Of a stretch of 64,000 nt of DNA, positions 14,701 to 34,300 are shown piece by piece. This DNA comes from Archilochus colubris (Eukaryota > Chordata > Aves > Apodiformes > Trochilidae): the NCBI GenBank assembly GCA_023079485.1, contig CM041097.1:18149158-18213157 (forward strand), read 5' to 3'. The position numbers and the translations under genes were made by a program. Position 1 is the first letter of the stretch. Every line of letters starts with the position of its first letter. The notes under the pieces are model-generated. The model was not told the origin of the DNA. It ran no database searches and saw only the letters and a program-made list of their open reading frames with translations.

Positions 14701-15815
14701 ATATTAGTACAATAAAGCTCACTTAGATGCCTTGATGTAGGAGGTACTCCCTTTCTTCCTTAACCCAGACGAGGGTTAGATACAGCATGCTAAATATAAA
14801 TTGCACAGAACACAAAATGAAACAGTTGTTTTCAGGAGCTGGTGGCCTCACTACGTGTATTTTGAGGGCTGCAGCAAAGCACTGGAGCCTAGTTCTGTCA
14901 GCTGGATGCCTGGAGTGGCTGGGCTGCATGAAATGTCTTCATTTTATCTAAAAGAAATCCAGTTACCACACTCAGAGACAACTCCACAACGGGAATCCAA
15001 CCACATGAGCTGGGCACTGTTCAGAGACTTGATTCAACAGGACACCCCTGATGTGGAGGCACCCAAAGTCAACTGTTGGGAAACAATGCCCTAGGTTTTC
15101 ATCAGCATTTTGTGTGCATTCAGAGGTGAGAGGAGTGAATATGAAAATGAGCTTGTGGTCAGCACAAGAGTTGTCAACACACATCAACCCATGTCAACAT
15201 ATGTGTTTCTGCTACCCTCGGAGTGTTACAAATATAACAAAGCAACTCCAGTGCTTTTGTTCTGGAGTTTCCTCTGAAGTGTAACTGGAACTGTGGAAAA
15301 GACCCTGCACAAACACTGCTCACACAGCCAAGGACAGCAGGAAAGCTCACCCAGCCTCTGAAGGACACCTCTGTGTCTTTCTCAGGTTCTTAGTTTGAGT
15401 CCAGCATAATGATATTTAGTTGTTTATCCTGGCTTGTGCTAACATTGCCAAATGCTAAAATTGTGGAGAAAAGGAGAAGTAAAAAAAGTGGAAAAAGAAA
15501 AGCAGTAAGGAGGGAGGTCTCTTGCAACAGGGAGCCACTCACCAAGACTTATGCTTATGCTCCAGGAGACTGCAGCAGCCTTGCAGACAGAGACCAGGGC
15601 ATTTCCTAACTTTGGGATACTGGATTTTCCAAAGTTTTGGCTCCCATATGGTTGTTTGTTTTATGTGACTGTGTACTACTTCAGAAACGGATGTCAGCTT
15701 TTCAAATCTGCTCTGGGGAAGTACATGCTTATGGGAAAATCTTCAGTTCAAACAAAATTGCATAATTCTGACAAAATTGTCCAGACCTTTTTGCAATTAT
15801 GTCACATCACATGTG

Positions 15816-15833
15816 TATATATATATATATATA
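15816..15833. repeat. (TA)n microsatellite
   Basis: About nine TA dinucleotides preceded by TGTG, in intron 3. Confidence 0.9.
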
Positions 15834-16823
15834 GTTAAAGCAACTCTGGATCATTTCACATCTTAGCTTCTTATCTTTTTATAGTTCTGCTACTGTGGCC
15901 CCATTCTTTCCCATACGAAGCAACTTAATTAATATTTTAGATCCTTAGTAAATTGTGAATACAATTTACCATAACAGTACAGAAAATAGCAAATAGACAT
16001 TGTCCCCTGCCAACAGAAAATCCTTAACAGCTGTTTATTGCTCATTTGCAAAACATAAGAGCAATGGAATTCCATTACTTAGAGAAACTGGCTGTTCCAT
16101 GACATCCTTGGCAACAAACACCACACTTATCTTTTTGAACAATAGAGTCTCAAAGTTTCTCCAGCCTACAAAAATAAGACAGTGAAGAATACTTTTTCTT
16201 AACTGTAAAATGCAAAACAATGGGAGCTGACTCCCCATCAGCTGCGTTTTGTTTCAAGAAAACTAACATTTCTCTCTCTCTCTTCCCCCCAAAAGAAATT
16301 TGCTCACTGTAAATTGTGAGAAATGTTTCAAGCAACCATTGATTTCACAGGAAGGACTTCTTACTGAGGCCAAAACTTGGGCAAAATTAGAAGAAATTCA
16401 GACTGTGATCTGAGTAATGTAAGCAAACAACATTAAGGGATTTTCTTAGGTTTATAATAAACCATACAGAAATTGCAGAGCTGAAATTTTTCTAACTATT
16501 CAAAACCTGGTCTTGAATACCAAGAAAAATAAAATCAGGGTTTACACCACAGAAACTTCACATATGGTTTTAACTATATAACTTAGAAGTTTCCAATAGC
16601 TTTAAAAAGAAATATCTACAGCATACCAGATAGATGCTCTCTCCTCCAAAAGTCAGGACATGCACATACCATCCATAATCTGCTTTCTATATTTAGGTAA
16701 GAACTATACCTAAAGCTGTGAGGGTCAGCACTGAATCAAGTCAAGCATATTTTAACAGACATGTCTTCTAGGCAGTGATTAGCACGGGACACTTCTCCTA
16801 AACCCACACCAAACATCATGTTA

Positions 16824-24708
<7,885 letters not shown>

Positions 24709-24724
24709 CCTCCTTCCGATTTGC

Positions 24725-24890
24725 AAAAGAACCAAACCAAACCAAACAAAAAAAAAAACAAAAACAAAACACAAAAACAAAAAAAACCCAAAGCAAAACA
24801 AAACCAACAACAACAACAAAAAAAAAAAAAAACCCGACAAACAAAAATCAAACAAAAAGGGGGAAAAAAAAAAAAAAGGAAAAAGCCCAA
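24725..24890. repeat. A-rich low-complexity tract (T-rich in the PDZRN3 leader)
   Basis: The plus strand is almost entirely A with C and a few G, including AAACC, CAACAA and long A runs. In PDZRN3 sense it reads as a T/G-rich tract that ends about 17 bp before the ATG. It is simple-sequence DNA with no coding value; the conceptual product would be a Phe/Leu run. Confidence 0.9.
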
Positions 24891-24928
24891 CCGAAGTAAC
24901 CAAAGTGCAGAGACGGGACGGGAGGGAC

Positions 24929-24951
24929 TAAATAAATAAATAAATAAATAT
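24929..24951 (+). repeat. (AAAT)n microsatellite
   Basis: Five to six perfect AAAT units lie between the T-rich leader tract and the GC-rich promoter. In PDZRN3 sense this is ATTT, and the in-frame TAG that closes the upstream frame lies at its edge. Confidence 0.9.
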
Positions 24952-24982
24952 CAGCCAGCTGCCCCCGCCGCCTCAGGAGGAG

Positions 24983-25140
24983 CTCCGGTCCCGGTCCCGG
25001 TCCTGGCCACCGCGGTACCGGCAAGCCGCCGCCTCGGTCTCTCTGTCCCCGCCGCTCCCGGGAAGCGCCTTCCCTATCCCGCAGCCGGACTCGGAGCCGG
25101 ACCAGGAGCCGGTCCCGGTCCCGGTCCCGGTCCCGCCGCC
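24983..25140. repeat. GGTCCC hexamer arrays in the promoter
   Basis: CCGGTC-type hexamers recur in two blocks, 24985-25004 and 25109-25135, with related degenerate GGAGCC/GGACC units between. The arrays keep several minus-strand frames open, giving Arg-Asp or Gly-Pro dipeptide runs. Those frames are a by-product of the repeat and not a protein. Confidence 0.8.
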
Positions 25141-25373
25141 CGCCCCGGCCCCGCCGGTCCCGGCCCTCCGCGCCACCGCCGCGCGCCGCTCTCTCTGCCG
25201 CCGCCTGCGCAGAGCGCAAAGCGCTGCCCGCCCCGCCCCGGTCCCGCCCACAGGGGACAACCTAAGGGGGGACAAGGGTGACTTTGTGACAGGGAGAAGG
25301 GGGGTCCGGGGGCGGGACGGGGTCCGGACGGGCTCCCCCCACCTGCGGTGACAGGTATTGGGGATCCCAGGAT

Positions 25374-25458
25374 GGGGCGGGGGGAGAGGGGCGGCTGAGG
25401 GGGAGCAGAGCAGCCCGGGCAGGGGAGGGGGGGAGAGGGGGCGGTGTGGGGGAAGCGG
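25374..25458 (+). other. G-run cluster, potential G-quadruplex region
   Basis: The plus strand has more than eight runs of four or more G separated by short loops, including a run of seven. It lies just upstream of the PDZRN3 promoter, with the G-rich strand opposite to the gene's sense strand. Quadruplex formation is inferred from the G-run pattern only. Confidence 0.65.
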
Positions 25459-25699
25459 TGTGAGAGAAGAGAAAGGGGGGAATGTGCGGGGAGGTGGGGA
25501 TGTGACAAGGTAAGAGAAGGCAAAGAGGATAGGGAAGGAGTGGGAAGAACTGGGAGCCGGTACCGAACGGGACGGAGCGGTCCAAGAAGTGTTGGGGCAC
25601 GTTGGGTGCGGAGAGGCGGGGGTCAGGGACTTTGGAGAGGGCACCTCATGGAGCTGACCCCCGGAGGAAGGGCCCCAGGAGCTGCTTAGGAGTTGGGCT

Positions 25700-28180
25700 G
25701 ACTGTTCGGGTCTTCTGAGGTGTCTCACTGCCAGTCAGAAAAAGTGCCAAGAGTCTGCCCGTGCTGGGTATCGCTACTTCACCATCTCATGTCATCCTGA
25801 GGGAAAAGGGATGCGGGGTTTTCGTGCTTTCACAGCCTGTTCACGGCCCATTAATGCCACTGGGATGTGAGTGAGGGAGATCAGACAAGGTTACCAGTTC
25901 TGATATTTCTGGAGGTGATTTAAAAGCACTTAAAAATACTGAATAAAAAGCAAGCCAGACCACACCTGAAGTACCAGGCACAGCAATAGGTAAAACCAAT
26001 TTCTCTTACAAGACAGATACTCAAGTACTGAACAAAGCAATAAAAGAGACCAGCTTTGTTCATTGTGGATTGGTGGAGCAGACTTCTCCCATCACTAAAG
26101 CCACATACCAGCTAAATTGTTCTTTTTATGTGTTTTGTTTTATGACAAAGTAGGAGCCCAACTTCAGTTTCAAATGACCTTTAGGATATGCCCATTATAT
26201 CATGGTAAAATGATTTTCTGAATGTCTGGGATGGTTATTTGTCTGTTGGTGACCCTTAGAAGATAACAGACTAGTGGTTAAACAACCACCTTCCCAATTT
26301 TTGGGAAGTATTATGGGCTTTCACTTTTCAAATAGGAATTCCATCTGAAGTCCTCGTTTCATTCTAATTATTAATGTTCCACAAAGCTTAGCATTGCTTC
26401 TGGCTGTAGACATGGTCCTACTGAAGAAAATGTGTATCATATATTTAGGGGAATATAGCTGAATAGGAATTTGGTATAGATTTGTTTCTTTTTTAAAAAA
26501 AAAAGATAAATACACCATGTATTGCTGTGGATGCAGATTTTCTGTTAATATGGTAATGTGTAGTCCAGGGCCACAGTGATGAAGTTTAATTAGTACATGT
26601 ATATTACTTTCTGATTATTGATGTATAGGAGTTATTCACTTACTTTCTTCTGGTGTTTCATTGCCTTTTTCTTTTTCCTTCTGTTTCTCCCCTCTGCCTC
26701 CTCAGGTTCCTCCTCTCACCCTTTCCCTTGCTGCTGCAGTGCTGCATCTCTTCCTCCCTCCAACTGCCTGGACCACCAGCTGAACACTCCACTGGTTCCC
26801 TGGGCTCTGTTTCATCAGTACCTTTCACTACCAGGACACTGTTCTGCAGTTTGTCTCAAAAGCTGGGATAGCTGTAGATAATCATGGCATCCATTCTTTT
26901 CCATGGGCATTTTATCTGAAATAAAACATCAGGTTATGAGTTTGGGGATGCACGGAGTACAACAACTCAGCCATTGGTGTTCATTTCAGTAGCTGCTGTA
27001 TGAGACTTCATCTGAACTCCATCAATACAACTATTTATGAATAGGCTGGTTTAAGATAACTGCTCTTAGTGCCTCATGTGACCACCATCTTCTGACCTTC
27101 TTTACATGAATTTATCAAGTGCCTTGTGCTTTCGGGATGGCTGTAAATAGAAATACATTATTTCCTTCAAGGATGGCTGTAGCAGATCTGGTTTAGTATT
27201 TCAGAGTTGTCTCTGCAGGATGCTCGAGGCCATTCCTGCTGCAGCCAGAGGCAAAGCTTTTATTGATTCCAAGGAGAGTGACATCAGTACCAGGTTCCTT
27301 AGGCTGCTTGGAACCACACAAATGTTTGGATGGAAAACACAGGCAAGAATTAGAATAACGTTTTCATTTGGAGTCAGCACTAGGCAGATGGTGTGCTGAG
27401 TCTGGGCTATACTTTAATGTGACATTTATGTAGGAATAGATACTTTATTTAAAAATTAAACTTTTGAAAGCCACTGCAGTCTTGCATTTAGACTGCAGCT
27501 TGGAGTGCTGACAGGGAATTGAAGTTCCCCTTCCTCTGCTGCTGTTATCCACAGGAGAAGGTACAAATGGAGTTATCCCTACTGAAGCCACTTACATTTA
27601 ATTTCTCCACAGCAAAAAATGTTTCAAAAGCAGCAACATGAGCCTTTAATGTCATTTTCAAAGGCTGAGGTTTGAAACTGAGAAGAGGTTTGGTTTCCAG
27701 GGCTGCAATTACATTGCCACAGCTAAGGAATGTAATTTTTATTTAGTCAGTTCTCTCATCATCAGAGGTGGTGTAGTGGGGTGGGACCACTCCTGAACCA
27801 TTAGGGCTCTGTCATTTAACTTTGCTGTCCTGTCATAAGAAGGGTGAGGGCAGTTTGTGCTTTAGGATATAGCACAGACACAACACCAGCTCTCAAAGTT
27901 CTGCATAACTTCAGTTTTTTTGCAGCAGAGTTCATTCAGTCTAGGCTTATTGATTGGTTGTTTTTATTTGGGTTTTGTTTGTTTGATTTGGTTTTGTTGT
28001 TTGGTTTGGTTGTGTGGTTTTGGGTTTGTTTGCTGCTGCTATGAAGTTTCCACTCACAGAAAATCAAGTGCCATTTGATTGGAAGTACTTATGCTCATTT
28101 CCCTTTTGTTCAGAAAGGTTACCATCATTTTATACTTACGAGATTTTTTTCAGGAACCTATTTTTCTACATCAGTTTGCC
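25700..28180. other. Upstream flank of PDZRN3, no gene seen
   Basis: AT-rich intergenic DNA begins where the CpG island ends. It contains a pyrimidine-rich stretch (26640-26765) and a T/G-rich low-complexity block (27956-28045). Frames reach about 87 codons and show no domain. Confidence 0.7.
27956..28045 (+). repeat. T/G-rich low-complexity block (TTTGG-like)
   Basis: Degenerate TTTGG, TTTGTT and GGTTTTG units run for about 90 bp on the plus strand. It is simple sequence with no evident function. Confidence 0.8.
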
Positions 28181-28218
28181 TTTAAAAAAAGGAGAAACCA
28201 TTGTTAAAAAAGGAGAAA

Positions 28219-28358
28219 CCCTGGAGATATTTAAAAAGAGACTGGATGTGGCACTCAGTGCCACCGCAACGGTGGTTCAAGGGTTGGACTCGATGATCTC
28301 TGAGGTCCCTTCCAACCCAGCCAATTCTATGATTCTATGATTCTATGATTCTATGATT
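28219..28358 (+). mobile_element. CR1 LINE 3' fragment
   Basis: The sense-strand CR1 3' end includes a GAGACTGGATGTGGCACTCA block, TTGGACTCGATGATCTC and CTTCCAACCC, then four or more ATTCTATG tail units ending near 28358. It is 5'-truncated to about 140 bp. Immediately before it a 16-bp A-rich motif (AAAAAAGGAGAAACC) occurs twice about 21 bp apart (28184-28220). Confidence 0.95.
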
Positions 28359-31300
28359 GTGTAATGCAAAGAAAGAGTGAAATCCCCCTCTGTGTGGATC
28401 ATCCGTGTCCTTTTTCTGCTTTTTTTCTTTCTGACAAAGCCCCTAAGGCTAACAGGACATGGCCAATGCAACGTGGTCTTCCTCGTGCATTTAATTAATG
28501 AATTGGAGCCGTTTGGAAGCTGAATGGCCTGGGCATATTTAGAATATGCACACTGCATTGGAAATATACCCAAAATGTCAAAATCTTCTCAACATTCTGT
28601 TCATTGCCAAACACTGAAGCTCTGCACACACATCTGCAAGTTTCTGTGACACTTTATGACCTTTCTTGTAATCTGCACGTTTTACACATCTTCTTTATCA
28701 ACCTGTGTAGCTCCTTTCATTAAAATTCAAGTAAACTGGCCCTTTATTATGCATTTTTTTATGAACACTCCTCCCTGTGTGAAGGGAGAATTAGCCATGT
28801 TTTAAGACTGGGCTTGGGGAAATGTGGGATAATTTGTAATTGTAATTAATGAATAATTTGTTCACTGTAATTCAGTAAGACCTTAGCTGACTACCAGAAG
28901 CTGAATTCTGCTTTTCCTGAGCCATTCTTCACTTGATCCTGCAGCCCGTTTTGGTGAGCTGTTGCTTTTAATGAGAAACTCTGTGATCTAAGAACATGAC
29001 TGAGGCCCAGACCTGACCTCTGCTCACCTGAAACTATACAAGGATTCCAAATTTCAGTGGCTACAACCCAGAAGACATTCAGCATCCAGTCCTATGGCCA
29101 CAAGTGTTGCATCTTTGAATTTCCTCAGCAATACACACACGTGCAGTAAGGCTCAAATGGTGATGTAGACACCACATGCTGCACTATATAATTGCTTTGT
29201 CTTTTCCTCCCTTACTTAAACAATTTAGAGAAAGAGACCTGACATTATACGTGTCTGATTCCCTTTCACACATCTTACACTTTGCCAGTAATGATAATGT
29301 TTGAATCCAGACTGTAATTAACTCAATGGTAATGGGTGGGATGTAAAATGCAAGCTGTAATTTAGAGACATGTTCTGTGAGAGTTTGCACAATGAATTCA
29401 GTAATAGTGGGGGTCAGTTCATATCTCAGAGAAGAGAGAGTGCTCAGTGAACACAGATTTTCCATGCAGGTGGATGTTGCAGACCTGTCAGACAGTAATC
29501 ACTCATGCAGCATTTTGCATGGGTAGGTGTGTTTGGAACTGTATTTAGCTGACAAATCCTTTGGATTGCCCCTAATTGACAGCCTGCCCCCGTGAAATAG
29601 AGACAAAGCTGGATTTATTTTTGATTGTGAGTTCACATGTAAGCATTTCCAAAAGCCTTTAAGTCCAGCTTCTCTTCCAACATAAAAAATATTCCCCTTT
29701 TGAAGAAGAGGAATGGTAATTAAGTCACTTTTCATGCTGGCAGGATGATTGTTAATAAAGTGGAATGTTCCATTTTCTCCACATCAGCATCACTGCTTTA
29801 TCTCAGGATGCTTTTGTTCCAGATCCAAAATAAACAGTTGTTAATACTTGCAGAAGGTGTATTTGGCAAGCAGCCTTTTGTGATCATCCACTATTTCTTA
29901 GGTAAACAGTTGCCCTGCTTATGTACTTAGAGCATTGGTCACATTTGTACAAAATAGGGAAAAATTTTCCTTTCCAAACACACATCTTAGTTCAAAACCA
30001 GAAGCCTTATGGCAAACCAAGTGCAAAACTCTTAAATTCTGGGTCAGGTGAGCCCCAGGATGGAAAAGAAATAAAAAGAGTTAGGAGAATGGTGATTTTG
30101 TTTAATGAATGCTGGAGCAGGATGATGGAGAGAGCACAGCTGTAGATGGGTTCAGGGAGGGCACAGAGCATCTTTGGGTGATAAATCCAGCTGTTGGGAC
30201 TGAGTTCTGTCTCTAGAAGTTTTTAAATTACTATTTGCTGGTAGCTGGGAGAGAACCCCAGCAAACAGACCATGCCCTTACCTGTGCAAGATGAGAATCC
30301 CCAGCTGATTGCTCTTAGAATCAGGTCTCTGGGCTTGATGAGCTTCAGTTTGATCCTGGGGTTGGAAAATGATGGTGGCTTAAGGAAGCCTTTTCAGTTC
30401 AGTGTTCTTGGATTTTCTGTGGAATTCCTATTACTTTAATACACATAATTTTTTTTAATTATTATTTTTTTAAAAAGGACCTTTCAGTCCTTAGAAACAG
30501 TAAGCAAAGATTTCAGACTTATTTCCTTAGTTCTTGTTGGGAGGGGGGTTTGGGATAAAACAGAGCCATAGTCAGAGAGATGTAATTGATCTTGGTGAAG
30601 TTAAACCATGGACATGATAAAATTTTCCTGGTGCTAAGGAGCAAATACAGTGAGTAGGTAGAGAGAAGCCCAAGGCCACCCCAGTCTGGCTGTTTGATCT
30701 CACTTTCTAATTGTGCAGTGATGTGGAGGATCAAGAGCTTTTAAAATTTTCAAAGCTGTTTGTATAAAAATGGACTTAACTTTTTCAATTAGGTTTAATA
30801 ATATAAAGGAAAGGTCACCAAGAGCATGAAGGAGACTGTTTCTTGTTTGGTTTTTTTAGGAGGACTTATTACTAAGGCTGAAACTCCAGATTACAGAGAA
30901 GAGAAGATGGTTTGGAGCAGAGGCACCAGTGTGGATCTCCAGGTAAGTCAAGTTTGACCTGAGGACTGTGCTCCACATCCAGCAGATGCTGATTTTCTCT
31001 CTCTGGGGCATAGATGTCTTAGTAGGATTGAAAGTTTTGGAGATTTCTGTCCTAGGAAATGCTGTGGGTGTTGTGTAGAAAAGAGAAGGAAACAAAAGGA
31101 AGCTCCTGAGGAGCTTCAGGAGGTGAGGAAGGCTCCTATGGAGAACAAAGCTGGGAGCTGTGATGTGCTTGTGAGCTCAGAGATCTGTGTTTGTATCTGG
31201 TTAAACAGTTTCAGGGACAGCCCCAAGGTCACAAAATCCACTATTTAAGATCACTCTTTCTCCTGTGTTTTTGATGCTTTTACTAGTTAATGTCCTACAC

Positions 31301-34300
31301 AGCTTGTTCCCAAACCTGCAGCACACATAAGGGAGACAAGCAGAGCCTGAAGTAGGGTAAAGTAACAAACATCTATCAACAGTCTGGCCAGATATATCTC
31401 AGAAACAGAGCTGAGGTCCATGAACTACACATGCCAGGTTCAATGTGTGTCTCCTTTGCCCCAGCTTTCCTCCAGGAAAAGAGTTGGAAGAGGAGCAATA
31501 ATCCTTTTAATGCCATATGCCTATTTTTTCTAAAACACACTGCCATGGCTAGCTCTGGAATTAATCAGATTTACTCCACTTTTATACCTGTCTCTGAGAA
31601 TTTCCATTGATATTGTAATGGGAATAAAATTTTGAAAATTGTCTGAATTCCCCAGGAATTGCTTCTCTTTCACTGCACCTCGTGTTTTTCACCATTTAGC
31701 TCAACTAGGAAGTGGAAAGCTTAGCAATTTATTTAGGATCAAGGCTTTCTCCTAAGCTGCAAAGCAGAGAATCCTTCTAAACACCAGGATATGTGACTAG
31801 TAACTAGTCCAGTGTTATGTGATGGTAACTAATCCTTTGCTGTAACTGTTTACTGCTGCAGGATGTTTTAGGAAGATGATTGCTTTGAATAGAAAGGTTT
31901 ACCCTCTATGTTTGTACATTGCTTTATACCAATGAGGACATTATGAGATTCCTCCCATACCAACTCTCCATGTTCTGCTAATTCATTTCCAGACAGAATT
32001 TATGAAGACTGCAAGTTTTTTCCATACAGCAGTTAAAATAACTCCTCTTTCTATGAGCCATAAAGTCAGGGAGGCTTCATCTGTGGTAAGGCCACTGCAA
32101 AACTTTGTTACTGTGAGGTACCACTGTGGCTGCATCTTACATATTCCAAACTTTGCTGCAAGGACCTTCTTGGCATTTCCATCTGTATATTGGGGCTGGG
32201 AGGTGCTTTTCCTACCCAATCTGTGATTGGATTGTGATGGGAAGAGCAGAATGGTTTTGTTTCCTTGAGACATCCTGTTTCTGGCTGCAGCCCCCAGTAA
32301 CTCAAGTTCTAAAACCTGTCTCTTTAGCCCAGTCTCTGAAGACTGATTTATTTAGTTCTGAAGGCAGGTATTACCTCGAGATGGAAGTTTTATTCTGCTA
32401 TAACTTCATGATTTTCTATACTTTCTTTCATTAGCCACTGTGGAAATTGCCTTTTCTCCCCCCTACAATGTAAAGAAAACTAGGCTGACTGGTGAAAAAG
32501 GATTAAAAAATCATGGTATAAATAATTGTTTTATAGATTATTGAAGCTTGATGAAGTAGGCTCTAGTGACTGATTTAAGTAATTGAATAACAAGATAGAA
32601 AGTAATGGAAGAAGCCAAAGGTAACAGCCTTGATGGTAGAGTTAAATGATTTATCTGACTAGAGCTATTCTAAAGGCAAAGGTTAGTGTACTGAGCTGCT
32701 GTTAGGAATTATTTAGGAGGCATGCAAAGCTCTGTCAAGTTGCTGAAATTTAGGTTGTACATTTGCCATTCCCTGACTATTAGCCTAAGTTACCATATAA
32801 AAGTGAAGCATTGACCTCTGCTAATTAAACTTTGAGCACGTGTGCAATAATCAGGAACTTGCTGAGGACAAACAGATGGAAATATTATGGCACCATTCAG
32901 GCCAATGGCAGGATAATAAAACTATAGGACATAATGTAAGGTCATAGGTTGGTTTTTTCTATGTAGTCAAATACTATGATTCGTATTTTGATATTTTTCT
33001 AAATGTTTGGAGAGCATTCAGTCTTGTTGCTAAATTCCATCTGCTAAATTCCCTGTGATGTAGGAAGCACTATGACAGTGAGCAGTATTTTGGGCACTGA
33101 TGTTTAAAACCCATTTTTCTCCTTTTTCCACTGACACCTGCCTTCCCTCACTTTGCTATTTGGCCTGCTTGTTGTATGCTTTTTTAATACTGCTCACATC
33201 AGTTCTCTCCCTGTTGTTCTTCTGTTGTTTCTTCTTTGATTTCTCCACTCATTTCCTTGTCCTCTCCTTATTTTCTCATCTCACACTGCCTACCAGCCTG
33301 ACGACCATTCTCTATCTTTCCAACCCACGGCATCTGGTTTTACTTGCCTGTCCTTGGCAGGCCTTTTATATTGCTCAAGGGGTTGGCTTCTTACTGGAAT
33401 ATCCACCCTTCTGGGGCCTTGGCTGGTAAATGTTAATGCTCAAACTGTGTCTGCACACTGTTGGTGGCATTTTGCAGGAGTTCTTGGTCTCTGGACCCAA
33501 GTTTGTCACAAGGACAAAGCCTGTCTGTCCTCAGGCAGAGAGGTTTCTGCACAGGAAGGCAACATCAAAGTGAGCAGGAAAAATGCAGAGCAGAGGAGGC
33601 AGAAGGACAAGGTCTACATCAAGTTAAAAGCCATGAATCTGTGGAATAAACTTTAAACTGGTAAAGTGGAGAGGGGTGGAAGCAGGTGCTGTTTTGGGGA
33701 GGCTGCTTCTCTGTTTGGGTTGGAAAGATTGTCCCAGGGGCAGGATGAGATGAGGGGTGTAGAATCCTACTTAATATAACTGTGAAGAAGAAATATATCT
33801 CAAGTGATAAGATCTGAGGACAGAACTACAACTCCAAGAACTAGAAAAATATAAATTGCTTAAATGCTACTTAGTTCTGCAGAAGAGAATGGAAGCTGGT
33901 TTTGTTGAAGCAGTGCATACATCCTAGAAAATTCACAAAGGCTCAGTTGTATTAATCATTGGCCAAGAGGGGGAAGGCAGGAGATGGACAGATTTCTTGA
34001 AATGTCTGCACACCTCAATGCCTCTCTCCTGTGCTGCTGTGAAGTAGCAGCTTGGTGGGCTTAGTAATGAAGGGAACTGGTTATAAAAAACCACACAAGT
34101 TGACCTAGCACTTCCCTAGCAAAAAGTACTGTTACACACAGCCTATTTCTGCTTTTCCATTGATTTATCTGTTGGATAAATTAGCTTCTTTCATTATTAT
34201 TTATTGTTGATGTTTTTCATATGGCTCTACTACTGGACTGTTATTTTCCCATAACATTTTCCCAGCGTGCCTTCAGAAATATCAGAAAATGCTCACAAAC

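Larger units (their letters stand above)
24709..25250 (-). promoter_or_regulatory. PDZRN3: PDZRN3 5' leader and probable core promoter
   Basis: Directly upstream of the ATG, the minus strand has a T-rich tract with scattered G (24725-24890), an ATTT tetranucleotide run (24929-24951), and then very GC-rich DNA. GC boxes of the CCCGCCC type (Sp1/KLF) lie at about 25227-25249, and a TGCGCA core resembling an NRF1 half-site at about 25206-25211. I see no clear TATA box. The transcription start cannot be placed from sequence; it is probably within about 24950-25250. The role is inferred from position and composition. Confidence 0.6.

Noticed and set aside
24709..24903. Extension of the PDZRN3 frame upstream of the ATG
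   Set aside because: It has no ATG codon, translates to a Phe/Leu run from simple T-rich sequence, and is closed by a TAG at 24930-24928.
24973..25728. Minus-strand frames of 251 and 149 codons in the promoter
   Set aside because: Composition-driven Pro/Ser/Arg/Gly frames over the hexamer arrays and C-rich strand; they overlap each other and lack any domain.
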